From positions 806,001 to 870,000 of the forward strand of contig NZ_WAHS01000001.1 of the NCBI RefSeq assembly GCF_015714715.1: 64,000 bases of DNA, written 5' to 3'. A program made the position numbers and the translations under genes. Below the pieces are notes generated by a model that worked only from the letters and a program-made list of their open reading frames with translations, ran no database searches and was not told the origin of the DNA. Within the stretch, counting starts at the first letter, position 1, and each line of letters starts with the position of its first letter. Source of the stretch: Aestuariivirga litoralis. Its GTDB lineage: Bacteria; Pseudomonadota; Alphaproteobacteria; Rhizobiales; Aestuariivirgaceae. Positions 44,209-54,410 of the stretch are shown in pieces.

Positions 44209-46665
44209 ATGGCGCAGGAATTTCCGAAACAGGCAGATGTGGTGATTGTCGGGGGCGGCATCGTGGGCTGCTCGATCGCGTACCACCTGACCAAGATTGG
44301 TATCACCAATGTGGTGGTTCTGGAGCGCAAGCAATTGACCTCCGGCACGACATGGCATGCGGCTGGTCTGGTCGGGCAGCTGCGCGCCTCGCGCAACCTG
44401 ACGGAATTGGCCAAATACACGACCAGCCTTTTTGAGGGACTGGAAAAGGAAACCGGACAGGCCACCGGCTTCAAGCAGAATGGCTCAATCTCGTTGGCTT
44501 TGTCTGATGGCCGCTACGAGGAACTGCTGCGCGGCGCTTCGATGGCCAAGAATTTTGGCCTTGCCGTGGATGTGCTGCCGCTGGGTGAATTGAAAGAGCG
44601 CATTCCGCATTACAATTTCGAGGGCGTCAAAGGTGGCGTGTTCCTGCCCAAGGATGGCCAGGTCAACCCGATCGACGTGACGCAGGCTCTTGCGGCCGGT
44701 GCGCGCTCGCGCGGCGCCAAAGTGTTCGAGAACACCAAGGTGACCCGCATTCTGACCAAGGATGGCAGGGCCACTGGCGTGGAGACCACACAGGGCACGA
44801 TCACCGCCGACAAGGTGGTGGTGGCATCCGGCATGTGGAGCCGTGAATTGGGCCGAAGCGTGGGCGTGAACATTCCGCTCCATGCCTGCGAGCATTTCTA
44901 CATCGTGTCCGAGCCCATCGAGAAGCTGCCGCGCAACATGCCGGTGGTGCGCGTGCCCGATGAATGCACTTACTACAAGGAAGATGCCGGCAAGCTGATG
45001 GTTGGTGCCTTCGAACCCAAGGCCAAGCCATGGGGTGGTGGCGGCATTGATGACGAGCATGCCTTCGTCACCCTGCCGGAAGACATGGATCATTTCGAGC
45101 CGATCCTGACCAGTGCCATTGCACGCGTGCCGCTACTGGAAACGGCGGGCATTCAATTGTTCTTCAACGGGCCGGAAAGTTTCACGCCTGATGTGCGCTA
45201 TTATCTGGGCGAAGCACCCGAGCTGAAGGACCTGTTTATGGCCACCGGCTTCAATTCCATCGGCATTCAATCGTCCGGCGGTGCGGGGCTGGTGCTGGCC
45301 GATTGGATCAAGAATGGCCATTCACCGATGGATGTGAACGGCATGGATATTCGCCGCATTCATTCGTTCCAGTCCAACAAGGCCTATGTGCGCGACCGCG
45401 TCACCGAAAGCCTTGGGCTTCTCTATGCGATGCATTGGCCCTACCGTCAGGCCGAAACGGCGCGCGGGGTGCGGCGTTCGCCATTTTATCAGTACACGGA
45501 GAAACTGGGCGCGGTGTTCGGCGAAGTGAATGGCTGGGAACGGCCCAATTGGTACGCCCTGCCCGGCATGAAGAAGGAATATGAATACTCCTATGGCCGG
45601 CAGAATTGGTTCCCTGCCGCACAGGCCGAGGCTGATGCGCTGAAGAATGACGTGGTGTTCTTCGACCAGTCTTCATTTGCAAAGTATGAAGTGGCGGGCC
45701 GCGATGCCTGTAAGGTGCTGAACCGGATTTCATCCAACAATGTGGATGTGGAGCCCGGCAAGCTCGTTTACACCCAATGGCTGAATGAACGCGGCGGCAT
45801 CGAGGCTGACTTGACGGTGACTCGCTTGGCCGAAGATCGCTTCCTCGTCGTCACCGGTGCCGTACCGCAGACGCGCGACATGGCCTGGCTCAAGAAGCAC
45901 ACGCCTGCCGATGCGCATTGCGTGGCCGTGGATGTGACATCCGGCCTGCCGATGCTTTCGATCATGGGGCTAAAGTCTCGCGCCTTGCTGGAGAAGCTTT
46001 CGGGCGCTGATCTCTCCAATGCAGCTTTCCCGTTCGGCACCTCGCAGGAACTGGAAATCGGTTACGCCCGCGTGCGGGCTTCGCGCATCACTTATGTCGG
46101 TGAATTGGGTTGGGAGCTTTACATCCCTGCTGAGTTTGCTGCGCATGTGATAGAAACTGTTTTGGCGGCGGGTGCGGAGTTCAAGCTCAAGCCCGCCGGC
46201 ATGCATACGATGAACAATGCCCGCATGGAAAAGGCTTATCGCCATTGGGGCCATGACATTGCGGATGAAGATACGCCGCTGGAAGCGGGTCTGGGCTTTG
46301 CCTGCGCCTGGGACAAGCCCGGCGGGTTTATCGGCAAGGACGCCCTACTCCCGCATCGCGGCAAGGGGTTCCCCAAGCGCATGGTGGCGCTGGCGCTGGA
46401 AGACACATCTGCCGACGCGCCGATGATTTATCACGAGGAACCGGTATACCGGGACGGCGTTATCGTTGGGTCCACCACGTCGGGCGCTTTCGGGCATCGT
46501 ATGGGCCTGTCTCTTGGATTGGCCTATGTGAAAAACGAAGGCGGCGTGACAGCGGAATGGATCAATGCGGGGACGTGGGAAGTGGAGCTGGCCTGGAAGA
46601 AATACCCGGCAAAAGTGCAATTGCAGAGCTTCTATGACCCAAAGAGTGAGCGGATAAAGGCTTGA
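44209..46665 (+). CDS. FAD-dependent dimethylglycine/sarcosine dehydrogenase-like protein with GcvT domain
   Basis: 818 residues. N-terminal FAD oxidoreductase domain with GGGIVGCSIAYHLTK (Rossmann) and LTSGTTWHAAGLVG, where the histidine corresponds to the residue that covalently attaches FAD in dimethylglycine dehydrogenase. A linker domain follows (about 370-430), then the GcvT folate-binding domain (about 440-700) and GcvT C-terminal domain (to 818). Such enzymes oxidise dimethylglycine, sarcosine or similar N-methyl compounds and pass the one-carbon unit to tetrahydrofolate. The exact substrate is unknown. Monocistronic; divergent from the rhodanese-metZ operon. ATG 44209 chosen over TTG 44203. 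Confidence 0.86.
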   Translation: MAQEFPKQADVVIVGGGIVGCSIAYHLTKIGITNVVVLERKQLTSGTTWHAAGLVGQLRASRNLTELAKYTTSLFEGLEKETGQATGFKQNGSISLALSDGRYEELLRGASMAKNFGLAVDVLPLGELKERIPHYNFEGVKGGVFLPKDGQVNPIDVTQALAAGARSRGAKVFENTKVTRILTKDGRATGVETTQGTITADKVVVASGMWSRELGRSVGVNIPLHACEHFYIVSEPIEKLPRNMPVVRVPDECTYYKEDAGKLMVGAFEPKAKPWGGGGIDDEHAFVTLPEDMDHFEPILTSAIARVPLLETAGIQLFFNGPESFTPDVRYYLGEAPELKDLFMATGFNSIGIQSSGGAGLVLADWIKNGHSPMDVNGMDIRRIHSFQSNKAYVRDRVTESLGLLYAMHWPYRQAETARGVRRSPFYQYTEKLGAVFGEVNGWERPNWYALPGMKKEYEYSYGRQNWFPAAQAEADALKNDVVFFDQSSFAKYEVAGRDACKVLNRISSNNVDVEPGKLVYTQWLNERGGIEADLTVTRLAEDRFLVVTGAVPQTRDMAWLKKHTPADAHCVAVDVTSGLPMLSIMGLKSRALLEKLSGADLSNAAFPFGTSQELEIGYARVRASRITYVGELGWELYIPAEFAAHVIETVLAAGAEFKLKPAGMHTMNNARMEKAYRHWGHDIADEDTPLEAGLGFACAWDKPGGFIGKDALLPHRGKGFPKRMVALALEDTSADAPMIYHEEPVYRDGVIVGSTTSGAFGHRMGLSLGLAYVKNEGGVTAEWINAGTWEVELAWKKYPAKVQLQSFYDPKSERIKA

Positions 46666-46707
46666 AATAAAAATCTTATGGGTCATGCACATTGGTGCAC
46701 TTGACAT

Positions 46708-46725
46708 TGTTCGTTATAACGAACA
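46708..46725. promoter_or_regulatory. 18-bp palindromic operator in the peroxiredoxin promoter
   Basis: TGTTCGTTATAACGAACA, a perfect palindrome (46708-46725), starts two bases after the -35 TTGACA (46701-46706) and fills the spacer to the likely -10. Its core GTTCG-N6-CGAAC equals the site at 37217-37232. A further CGAAC half site is at 46740-46744, before the AGGAGA ribosome-binding site. A small IR (TGCAC-ATTG-GTGCA) is at 46686-46699. Confidence 0.65.
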
Positions 46726-46758
46726 CATTGTAGATATACCGAACGACAGGAGACACAC

Positions 46759-47415
46759 ATGGCATTGCAACTTGGCGATATTGCTCCGGATTTCGAGGCT
46801 GACACGACCGAAGGCCGTATCCGATTCCACGATTACATTGATGGTTCTTGGGCCCTTTTGGTGTCGCACCCCAAGGATTTCACCCCGGTTTGCACCACTG
46901 AACTCGGTGCCATGGCGAAGAAGAAGCCGGAATTCGATAAGCGCGGCGTCAAACTCATCGGCATCTCGGTCGACAGCGTGGATGACCATTTGCGTTGGAA
47001 AAGCGACATCAAGGATGTGGCGGGCGCAGAAGTGACCTATCCGATGATCGGCGACAGCGATCTCAGCGTGGCCAAGCTTTACGGCTTGATCCATCCGAAC
47101 GCATCAGGCGATGCCAAGGGCCGCACAGCGGCGGACAATGCCACGGTGCGCACGGTGTTCGTGATCGGACCGGACAAGCGCATTAAGCTGCTCCTCACCT
47201 ATCCGATGAGCACGGGCCGTAATTTTGATGAGATCCTGCGCGTGATTGACTCGTTGCAGCTCACCGCCACCAAGTCGGTGGCGACACCGGCCGATTGGAA
47301 GAAGGGCGATGACGCGATCATCCTCGGCTCGGTTTCGGATGAAGCCGCCAAGGAGAAATTCCCGCAAGGCTGGAAATCCGTGAAGCCCTATCTGCGCACC
47401 GTGCGCCTCGACTAA
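46759..47415 (+). CDS. 1-Cys peroxiredoxin (Prx6 group)
   Basis: 218 residues reducing peroxides. The peroxidatic Cys45 is in FTPVCTTEL; it is the only cysteine in the protein, so the resolving thiol must come from another molecule. Residues typical of Prx6 are SHPKDFTPVCTTELG, GISVDSVDDHLRWK and the C-terminal extension TPADWKKGDDAIILGSVSDEAAKEKFPQGWKSVKPYLR. It is followed by a strong terminator. Its promoter contains a perfect palindrome shared with the cys-operon regulator region, so expression is probably tied to sulfur or redox status (inference). Confidence 0.93.
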   Translation: MALQLGDIAPDFEADTTEGRIRFHDYIDGSWALLVSHPKDFTPVCTTELGAMAKKKPEFDKRGVKLIGISVDSVDDHLRWKSDIKDVAGAEVTYPMIGDSDLSVAKLYGLIHPNASGDAKGRTAADNATVRTVFVIGPDKRIKLLLTYPMSTGRNFDEILRVIDSLQLTATKSVATPADWKKGDDAIILGSVSDEAAKEKFPQGWKSVKPYLRTVRLD

Positions 47416-47456
47416 TACACTGGCTCCAGGGCTCCTCCCTCCCCTGTCCAGAATGG

Positions 47457-47486
47457 AAAAGCCCGGTCTTTGTGACCGGGCTTTTT
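47457..47486. terminator. Bidirectional Rho-independent terminator
   Basis: AAAAGCCCGGTC (47457-47468), loop TTTGT, then GACCGGGCTTTTT (47474-47486): a strong stem with T runs on both strands. It ends the peroxiredoxin transcript on the plus strand and the gatCA transcript on the minus strand. Confidence 0.85.
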
Positions 47487-47510
47487 CGTTTCATCGTGAG
47501 ATGATGGAAG

Positions 47511-48974
47511 TTACCACCACTTCGGCGCGGTGAATTTTCCTGCCGCCTGTTCGATGGCGAAGCCTGTCTTGAACAGGGTTTCTTCGTCGAAGGGTTTCCC
47601 GATCAGCTGCAGGCCCAGCGGCAGGCCGCTTTCCGAGAGGCCGGCGGGCACGGCGATGCCCGGAAGGCCGGCCATGTTCACCGTCACCGTGAAAATGTCG
47701 TTCAGATACATTTCTACCGGGTCGGTGATTTCACCGGGGGCGAAAGCGGGCGACGGCGTTGCAGGCGTGAGCACCACATCGACCTTGTTCCAGGCTTCAT
47801 CAAAGTCGCGCTTGATCAGTGTACGGACTTTCTGGGCCTTGACGTAATAGGCATCATAATAACCAGCAGAGAGCACATAGGTGCCGACCATCACGCGGCG
47901 CTGTACTTCGCGGCCGAAGCCGGCGGCGCGGGTTTTTTCGTAGGTGTCGATCAGGTCTTCGCCGGGCACGCGCAGGCCGTAGCGCACGCCGTCATAGCGG
48001 GCGAGGTTGGAAGACGCTTCTGCCGGGGCGACGATATAATAGGCGGGCAGCGCATACTTGGTGTGAGGCAGCGAAATCTCCACGATCTCGGCGCCCTGCT
48101 CTTTCAGCCAATGGGCGCCTTTGTCCCACAGCGCGTTGATCTCGGACGACAGGCCATCGGGGCGGTATTCCTTCGGAATGCCGACGCGCAGGCCCTTGAG
48201 GCTCATGCCCAGGCTTGCCTCGTAATCGGGCACCGGCAAGTTGACCGAAGTTGTGTCCTTCTCATCCACCGAAGCCATGGCCTTCAGCATGATGGCCGCA
48301 TCGCGCACGTCGCGGGCGATGGGGCCGGCCTGATCGAGCGACGATGCGAAGGCGACAATGCCCCAGCGTGAGACGCGGCCATAGGTTGGCTTGATGCCAA
48401 CGGTGCCAGTGAAGGCGGCGGGCTGGCGGATCGAGCCGCCAGTATCGGTGGCAGTGGCGGCGGCGCAAATATGCGCGGCCACGGCGGACGCGGAACCGCC
48501 CGACGAACCACCGGGCACCAGCGAGGCGTTGGAGTTCTTGCGCTTCCACGGATTGGTGACGGGGCCGTAGTAACTGGTCTCGTTCGACGAACCCATGGCG
48601 AATTCATCCATGTTGAGCTTGCCCAGCATGACAGCACCTTCGCGCCAGAGATTGGCGGTGACGGTGGATTCGTAACCCGGCTTGAACGCATCCAGAATGT
48701 GGCTGCAAGCCTGGGTGTGCACGCCCTTGGTGGCGAACAGATCCTTGATGCCGAGCGGAATGCCTTCCAGCGCGCCACCTTCGCCCTTGGCCAACTTGGC
48801 ATCCGAGGCCTTGGCCATCGTGACGGCCTGTTCCGGCGTGGTGACGATATAGGCGTTCAGGCCCTTGGCCGCGTCGATGGCCTTCAGATAATCATTGGTC
48901 AATTCAAGGGCCGAGAATTCCTTGGCTTTCAGCTTAGCGCGGGCTTCGGCGATGGTGAGATTGGTGAGGCTCAT
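47511..48974 (-). CDS. gatA: Glutamyl-tRNA(Gln) amidotransferase subunit A
   Basis: Amidase subunit that makes Gln-tRNA(Gln) (and Asn-tRNA(Asn)) by transamidation. 487 residues. The Ser-cisSer-Lys amidase site is visible: Lys in [10 protein letters not shown] (about 72-81) and the serines in [13 protein letters not shown] (about 153-165). It shares one base with the gatC stop (TAATG) and lies directly after it, a typical gatC-gatA operon. gatB is elsewhere. The implied use of the indirect route fits the absence of a visible glnS, though the window is too small to judge. Confidence 0.96.
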   Translation of the reverse strand: MSLTNLTIAEARAKLKAKEFSALELTNDYLKAIDAAKGLNAYIVTTPEQAVTMAKASDAKLAKGEGGALEGIPLGIKDLFATKGVHTQACSHILDAFKPGYESTVTANLWREGAVMLGKLNMDEFAMGSSNETSYYGPVTNPWKRKNSNASLVPGGSSGGSASAVAAHICAAATATDTGGSIRQPAAFTGTVGIKPTYGRVSRWGIVAFASSLDQAGPIARDVRDAAIMLKAMASVDEKDTTSVNLPVPDYEASLGMSLKGLRVGIPKEYRPDGLSSEINALWDKGAHWLKEQGAEIVEISLPHTKYALPAYYIVAPAEASSNLARYDGVRYGLRVPGEDLIDTYEKTRAAGFGREVQRRVMVGTYVLSAGYYDAYYVKAQKVRTLIKRDFDEAWNKVDVVLTPATPSPAFAPGEITDPVEMYLNDIFTVTVNMAGLPGIAVPAGLSESGLPLGLQLIGKPFDEETLFKTGFAIEQAAGKFTAPKWW

Positions 48975-49258
48975 TATTCCACCACCTTCGGCACCATGAA
49001 GAACTGGTCTTCACTCTGGGTATTGGCCACGATGTCCTTCGGGTAATGGCCGTCGGTCACCACGTCCTTGCGCTTCTTCATGTCTTGGGCCACCACTGAA
49101 GTCAGCGGCTCCACGCCGTCGACATTCACTTCATTCAGTTGCTCGACGAAAGCGAGGATGACATTCAGCTCATCCTGCAGCTTGGGCACGTCATTTTCTT
49201 CAACCTTGATGCGGGCGAGGCGCGCCACACGGCGCACAGTTTTAGCGTCAACAGACAT
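48974..49258 (-). CDS. gatC: Glutamyl-tRNA(Gln) amidotransferase subunit C
   Basis: 94 residues, stabilises GatA/GatB. Conserved N-terminal [37 protein letters not shown] and the C-terminal [10 protein letters not shown]...[18 protein letters not shown] are standard. Ribosome-binding site AAGGAAT. Confidence 0.93.
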   Translation of the reverse strand: MSVDAKTVRRVARLARIKVEENDVPKLQDELNVILAFVEQLNEVNVDGVEPLTSVVAQDMKKRKDVVTDGHYPKDIVANTQSEDQFFMVPKVVE

Positions 49259-49294
49259 ATGGGATTCCTTGTTGCCGCGCTGGATAGCAAAGCG

Positions 49295-49810
49295 TCACGA
49301 GGGCCGCAACTTGGCATTCTCACGGTCGATCCGGTAGACCACGCAGTCATCGGCGGCGAACATGCGCCTTTCGACCGCCCGGAAGCCCAGGCGCTCATAA
49401 AGGCGGTGGGCGCGGGTGTTGCTGGCCAATGGGTCCAGGAGCACGGCATTCACCTTCGGATCGGCGAAGCAACGGGCCAAAGCCTGCCGCATGATTTCGC
49501 TGCCGTGGCCTTTGCCAGAATCCGCCAGATCACCCAGCCAAATATCGAGGGCGCACAAATCGGGCTCAGTCTCGCCCCAATAGTGGGTTTCGTCTTCGGC
49601 GGGGTCGATCACCTGAACCACGCCGATGGGGCGGCCATCCAGCTCCGCGATCAGCATTTCAATCCAGCCCCGCAGCGGCGGGAACCATTCAGCCAGCCAA
49701 TCATGGCTGTCTTTCTCGAATGTGCCAGTGGCTTCGATCACATGCGGCTGCGCGTCCCAGTGCCGCAAGAGCGGCAGGTCGTCCCGGGTGGCAGGCCGCA
49801 GCTTGATCAA
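49295..49810 (-). CDS. GNAT acetyltransferase, AAC(6')-like
   Basis: 171 residues of the GNAT fold. The acetyl-CoA pyrophosphate loop is LADSGKGHGSEIM (Q/R-x-x-G-x-G/A form). LLDPLASNTRAHRLYERLGFRAVERR is the typical C-terminal half. The closest remembered relatives are aminoglycoside 6'-N-acetyltransferases and RimI-like enzymes, but the substrate cannot be read from sequence; no resistance claim is made. The start overlaps the next upstream GNAT gene by four bases. Confidence 0.8.
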   Translation of the reverse strand: MIKLRPATRDDLPLLRHWDAQPHVIEATGTFEKDSHDWLAEWFPPLRGWIEMLIAELDGRPIGVVQVIDPAEDETHYWGETEPDLCALDIWLGDLADSGKGHGSEIMRQALARCFADPKVNAVLLDPLASNTRAHRLYERLGFRAVERRMFAADDCVVYRIDRENAKLRPS

Positions 49811-50502
49811 GCCGGAACTTTCAGCTTGGATTTTTCGTTACCGTTCGCATCAAAATTGCTTTCCGCCAGCCAGGCTTCGAAGCCCTTTTTTACTTGCGGC
49901 CAATCCTTGTCGAGCATGGCGAACCAGGCGGTGTCGCGGTTCTTGCCCTTGATGATCATGTGCTGCTGGAAAATACCTTCGAATTTGAAGCCATAGCGAA
50001 GTGCTGCACGGCGCGAGGGCGCGTTGAGCGCATCGCATTTCCATTCCAGGCGGCGCGAGCCCAGATCATCAAAGGCGTGGCGCATCATCAGGTAGATCAC
50101 CTCGGTGCCTTCGCGGGTTTTCTGCAGCGCCTTGGACAGCCAGATAGAGCCGATTTCGATGGCGCCATTGGCGGGGTCAGCCCGCATGAAGGAGCCCATG
50201 CCCAGGGCCTCGCCGGTGTCGCGCTTCACATAGGCGTAGAACCAGGCGTCCTTCTGGACTTGCCGCGCTTTGAGCCAGGCATCGAAGGCCTCTTTGTTGG
50301 CGAAGGGGCCGAAGGCCATATAGGTCCAGAGCTTGCCGTCCTCATCCTTGCCGTCGATGGAGTGCCACAGCTGCGCACCGTGTTTCTCGGTATTCAGCGC
50401 ATCGAGCCGGGCCCAGCGGCCGGGCAAGGGACGCAAATCTGGCAAGGTGCCAGGGGGCTTGGGGTCAACGACGGGGCCTACTGGGTGGGTTTCTGTTGTC
50501 AT
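49807..50502 (-). CDS. GNAT acetyltransferase, RimJ/RimL-like
   Basis: 231 residues. ATG 50502 (MTTETHPVG) was chosen since the longer frame to 50859 overlaps ruvX. It is a GNAT with [30 protein letters not shown] and [39 protein letters not shown], typical of RimJ/RimL-type N-acetyltransferases with a C-terminal extension. Substrate unknown. It is co-transcribed with the downstream GNAT (ATGA overlap) and divergent from ruvX, whose start is only 34 bases away. Confidence 0.82.
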   Translation of the reverse strand: MTTETHPVGPVVDPKPPGTLPDLRPLPGRWARLDALNTEKHGAQLWHSIDGKDEDGKLWTYMAFGPFANKEAFDAWLKARQVQKDAWFYAYVKRDTGEALGMGSFMRADPANGAIEIGSIWLSKALQKTREGTEVIYLMMRHAFDDLGSRRLEWKCDALNAPSRRAALRYGFKFEGIFQQHMIIKGKNRDTAWFAMLDKDWPQVKKGFEAWLAESNFDANGNEKSKLKVPA

Positions 50503-50536
50503 GGCTGGTTTATGCCATGTATTGAGGTGCCACGTC

Positions 50537-50998
50537 ATGATCCCTTTTTTGGAAATCGCCCGGTCCAGCATCGAAGCCCTTCCCCCGGGCCAGCGCATCG
50601 TGGCGTTGGACCTTGGCAGCAAGACGATCGGCATTGCCACCAGTGACCTTACTCTTTCCATCGCCACGCCGCGGCACACGATGGCGCGCGGCAAATTCCA
50701 AGCCGATGCCAAGTTGCTGCTGGAATTCGCGGCGGCGGAGGGCATCGGGCTGATCGTGCTGGGCATGCCGCTCAACATGGATGGATCGGAAGGCCCCCGC
50801 GCCCAATCCACCCGCGCCTTTGTGCGCAATCTGGAAAAGCTAACGCCGATTCCGATCATCTACTGGGACGAAAGACTGTCCACTGCGGCTGTGGAACGCA
50901 CCATGCTGGAAGCTGATCTGTCGCGCGCCAAGCGGGCGGAGAATGTGGACAAGCTAGCGGCGTCCTACATCCTGCAAGGATTACTGGATCTGCGTTAG
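50537..50998 (+). CDS. ruvX: Putative pre-16S rRNA nuclease / Holliday junction resolvase-like YqgF
   Basis: 153 residues, RNase H-like fold. The acidic residues sit in [15 protein letters not shown], the second at [11 protein letters not shown] and the [10 protein letters not shown] box, with the C-terminal [10 protein letters not shown]. The family is essential in E. coli, where it processes the 5' end of 16S rRNA; an older name is Holliday junction resolvase. ATG 50537 has GAGGTG 12 bases upstream. The stop overlaps the 3' end of the M1 peptidase gene by four bases (convergent). Confidence 0.93.
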   Translation: MIPFLEIARSSIEALPPGQRIVALDLGSKTIGIATSDLTLSIATPRHTMARGKFQADAKLLLEFAAAEGIGLIVLGMPLNMDGSEGPRAQSTRAFVRNLEKLTPIPIIYWDERLSTAAVERTMLEADLSRAKRAENVDKLAASYILQGLLDLR

Positions 50999-53379
50999 GC
51001 ACGGCGGCTCAGGCGTTCGAGCATGCGGGTGTTCAGGCTGATCTGTTCCAGCGTGAGTTTCAGCTGCGGCTCACCGCCCTGGATCTGCGGCAGGATGGGG
51101 CGGATGATCGCGTCCAGGCGCTGGGCGTGATGTTCGGAAGTGAAGGCATCGGCAAATTGAATAATGGCGATATCGGCATCGCCGCCCAGGCGCGTGAGCA
51201 GTGATGGTGCCGCCACATTCACAAAATCCAGCAGGTCATCGCGCAGTTTGGACGAACCGGCGCGGGCGGCGAGATAGTCGCTGATCTCGCCGCTTTTGAT
51301 TTCGCCACTCTCAAATAGCGTGCGCATGCGCGAGGCATTCTGCGGCGAGGCATCTGCTGCGAGTACGGTCAATAGTTCCTCGCGCTCCCAAGCTGTGTCG
51401 GTGTCGCGCAGCACATTCAATATCTGTTCGGAAAATTTGTCCTGACCGGTGCGGATCACAGCGGTAAGGGCACTTTCGCGCATTTCACCGGGCAGCCATT
51501 CGGCGTCGAAAATCTCATCCGGCGCGTCCAATAGGCGCAGGCCGAAATGCAGGAGATCAAGCTCGATCAGTGGGTCAGCATCACTGGCGGAAAAGAATTC
51601 CACCAGGTCTTCGCGCTTGGAAATGATTTGCCAATCCGCGAAGGTGTTGTCGTCGACGCGAGGCACATAACCCAAGTTGCGCAGCATGGGGGCGTAGAGC
51701 TCGCTGGCAAATTCCTTGAGGGATTTGGCCTGCGGCAGTTCGGCAATCAGAAAAGACAGGCGCCCCAGCGCGAAGCCAGCCACGCTCCATTGCGGATGAG
51801 CGGCGAAGGCGCGCACCCCTTCCAGATACTGCGGCAATTGCACTTCGCCGGTTTGCAACGCGAGATCGAGGCTGATGACCGCGCGCAGGGCTTCGGTCTT
51901 GCCCAGCGACTTTCCTTGCGCAAACACCTTCTGCCAATGCTGGCTGCCCAGCTTGGCGCGGTAATAGCTGGGGGCTGAATTGCCTTTCAGGATGAAAGCA
52001 GCATCTGTCGTTTCGGGAATTCCGGTTTCGCCGATCAAGCGGGCGAAGCTTTTGCCGCTGCTGTGCGGAATGGATTTCACGTCGAAGAGCTTAAAGAATT
52101 TCCGTGTGTCGTAGAGGCCGAAGCGGTTTTCCTGCAGCAGGCGTTGCACTGCTGTTTGAAACGGCTTTTCGCCCATTTCACTTTCCAGCATGGAAAGGGC
52201 GACCGCGCCTTTCTGGTAGGTGATGGCATCAAAAGCTGTGGTGATTTCATCCTGGTTAGTGATCGGGCGGTGGATGCGGGAAACTGACGGCAGCAGATCA
52301 AGCTGCATGGCTTCTACGGCATTTTCCTGCAGGTCCGTATCGTAGCCCCAGCCGGGTTGAAGCAAATGTGATATCTTAGCTTCCATGAAAGTGGCGAAGC
52401 TTTCATTGAGCCAGAGGTCATCCCACCAGGCGGGCGATACGAGGTTACCCACCCAGTGATGGGCGATTTCATGGGCATGGGTGGTGAGGCAATCGCGGAA
52501 CTGCTCGAAATCGGAATCCTCGTCGAGCAGGATCAGGCTTTCCTCATACATGATGAGGCCGGCATTCTCCATGCCGCCCGCCGCAAAGTCTGGCACCGCC
52601 ATGAAATCCAGCTTGCTGAAGGGATAGGCCATGCCAAAATAGGTTTCGAGCCCCTGCAGGATGGGCGCTGTCCATTGCATGGCCTGGGACAGGTTCTGCC
52701 CCTGCCCGCGTCTTGCGAAGGCGCGCAAGGGCAGCGGGGCGCGGGGTTGCGTTCCGGGAGGGATGGGCTCGTGTTGCACCAATTCGAAATCGCCCACGGC
52801 GAAGGCCAGCAAATAGGTCGGCAGATTCTGCGTCGTCGCAAAGTGGATGGTTCTCGTGCCTGCCCGGTCGCTGCGGTGGGTTTCCGGCTCGTTGGAAATG
52901 GCCTCGCACTCCATCGGCACATGCAAGGTGATGGCGAAGGTTGCCTTGAAAGCGGGTTCATCGAAACAGGGAAAAGCGCGTCTGGCGCCCAGCGCCTGAA
53001 ACTGCGTAAAGGCACCCCAACTCTGCCCGTTGCGGGCGCGGTAGAGGCCTTCCAAACCGCTGGCGAAGGGGGCTCGGGTGGCAAAGCGCAGATGGTGGGT
53101 GCCGGTCGGCAAAGGCGCGTCAAAGGTGATGGCGATGAGGCCCGGCCCTGCCTCCGTCACCTTGCCTGTTTTCTGGCCTTGCGGCTGCACGAGGTGGACG
53201 GAATCGAAGCTGAGCCCAAGGGCGTGCAGCTCAATTGCCTTCTGCGGCGCATCGCAGATGATCTCGATCTCAGTGGTGCCAGAGAATTCGGCGGCATCGG
53301 GATCAACCGTGAAATTCAGCACATAATGCAGCGGGCGCACCGCCGGGATCAGGCGTTTGAAGGGCAGCGCTGGCTTCAT
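50995..53379 (-). CDS. M1-family zinc aminopeptidase
   Basis: 794 residues, ERAP/Tricorn-factor F3-type M1 peptidase. Zinc motif HEIAHHW at about 303-309 with the distal Glu in [12 protein letters not shown]; the exopeptidase motif usually read GAMEN is GGMEN here ([11 protein letters not shown]). C-terminal ERAP1-like alpha domain to the end. No signal peptide, so it is cytoplasmic and likely degrades peptides. Divergent from pyrB with a 74-base gap; monocistronic on the minus strand. Confidence 0.93.
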   Translation of the reverse strand: MKPALPFKRLIPAVRPLHYVLNFTVDPDAAEFSGTTEIEIICDAPQKAIELHALGLSFDSVHLVQPQGQKTGKVTEAGPGLIAITFDAPLPTGTHHLRFATRAPFASGLEGLYRARNGQSWGAFTQFQALGARRAFPCFDEPAFKATFAITLHVPMECEAISNEPETHRSDRAGTRTIHFATTQNLPTYLLAFAVGDFELVQHEPIPPGTQPRAPLPLRAFARRGQGQNLSQAMQWTAPILQGLETYFGMAYPFSKLDFMAVPDFAAGGMENAGLIMYEESLILLDEDSDFEQFRDCLTTHAHEIAHHWVGNLVSPAWWDDLWLNESFATFMEAKISHLLQPGWGYDTDLQENAVEAMQLDLLPSVSRIHRPITNQDEITTAFDAITYQKGAVALSMLESEMGEKPFQTAVQRLLQENRFGLYDTRKFFKLFDVKSIPHSSGKSFARLIGETGIPETTDAAFILKGNSAPSYYRAKLGSQHWQKVFAQGKSLGKTEALRAVISLDLALQTGEVQLPQYLEGVRAFAAHPQWSVAGFALGRLSFLIAELPQAKSLKEFASELYAPMLRNLGYVPRVDDNTFADWQIISKREDLVEFFSASDADPLIELDLLHFGLRLLDAPDEIFDAEWLPGEMRESALTAVIRTGQDKFSEQILNVLRDTDTAWEREELLTVLAADASPQNASRMRTLFESGEIKSGEISDYLAARAGSSKLRDDLLDFVNVAAPSLLTRLGGDADIAIIQFADAFTSEHHAQRLDAIIRPILPQIQGGEPQLKLTLEQISLNTRMLERLSRRA

Positions 53380-53453
53380 GGCTTAACCAAGCGGGGAAAA
53401 CCGGCACAGGCAGGCTTGCTCTCGCTTGCGCTTTCGCTTAGACGCAGGCTTTG

Positions 53454-54410
53454 ATGCCCAACGCGCAAAAACGGCCACCGCTCCTCAAAGCCCAACATCT
53501 GCTGGCTGTATCCGATCTTTCCGTTTCCGAAATTCCGCTGCTGCTTGATTTGGCAGATTCCTATGTGGAAGTGAACCGCAATGCGGAAAAGCGCCATATG
53601 ATCCTGCCGGGCGCAACCCAGGTAAATCTTTTCTTCGAAAACTCAACCCGCACGCAAAGCTCGTTCGAAATCGCCGGCAAGCGTTTGGGCGCTGATGTAA
53701 TGAACATGGCGGTTTCCACCTCGTCGATTTCCAAGGGCGAGACGGTGCTGGACACGGCAATGACCATCAATGCCATGCAGCCGAATTTTCTGGTGGTGCG
53801 GCATCAATCCTCCGGCACGGCGGAACTGCTTTCACAAAAAGTATCCTGCGCGGTGATCAATGCCGGTGACGGCCAGCATGAACACCCGACGCAAGCGCTG
53901 CTGGATGCGCTCACCATCAGGCGGCATTATGGCCAGCTTGAGGGTTTGGAAGTTGCCATTTGTGGAGACGTGTTTCATTCGCGCGTGGCGCGGTCCAATA
54001 TTCACTTGCTCACCAAGATGGGCGCGCATGTGCGAGTGGTGGCACCTTCCACCTTGCTTCCCTCGGGCATCGGCAATTTCGGCGTCGAAGTTCATCGCAA
54101 CATGAAAGACGGTTTGGCGGGGGCCGACGTGGTGATGATGCTGCGGCTGCAGTTGGAGCGGATGAGCGGCACTTTCGTGCCCTCGCAGCGTGAATATTAT
54201 CATTTCTACGGTCTCACCGAAGAGAAGCTGAAATATGGCAGGCCCGGCGCGCTGGTCATGCATCCCGGCCCGATGAATCGCGGCGTGGAGATCGACTCCT
54301 CGGTGGCTGATGGCGCGCAAAGCGTGATCCGCGAGCAAGTCGAAATGGGCGTGGCCGTGCGCATGGCGGTGCTCGATGCACTCTCGCGCAATCAGCGGAG
54401 CCAGGCATGA
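53454..54410 (+). CDS. pyrB: Aspartate carbamoyltransferase catalytic subunit
   Basis: Second step of pyrimidine synthesis. 318 residues. The carbamoyl-phosphate loop is STRTQSSFE (about 60-68), a further signature is HPTQALLD (about 144-151), and C-terminal [11 protein letters not shown] is present. ATG 53454 follows the family start; TTG 53451 is unlikely. It overlaps the dihydroorotase-like gene by four bases, and no pyrI regulatory subunit is nearby. Confidence 0.95.
   Translation: MPNAQKRPPLLKAQHLLAVSDLSVSEIPLLLDLADSYVEVNRNAEKRHMILPGATQVNLFFENSTRTQSSFEIAGKRLGADVMNMAVSTSSISKGETVLDTAMTINAMQPNFLVVRHQSSGTAELLSQKVSCAVINAGDGQHEHPTQALLDALTIRRHYGQLEGLEVAICGDVFHSRVARSNIHLLTKMGAHVRVVAPSTLLPSGIGNFGVEVHRNMKDGLAGADVVMMLRLQLERMSGTFVPSQREYYHFYGLTEEKLKYGRPGALVMHPGPMNRGVEIDSSVADGAQSVIREQVEMGVAVRMAVLDALSRNQRSQA

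Noticed and set aside
49295-49810. Aminoglycoside-resistance acetyltransferase
   Set aside because: The fold is GNAT and resembles AAC(6') but substrate specificity cannot be read from sequence; housekeeping context argues against a resistance gene.
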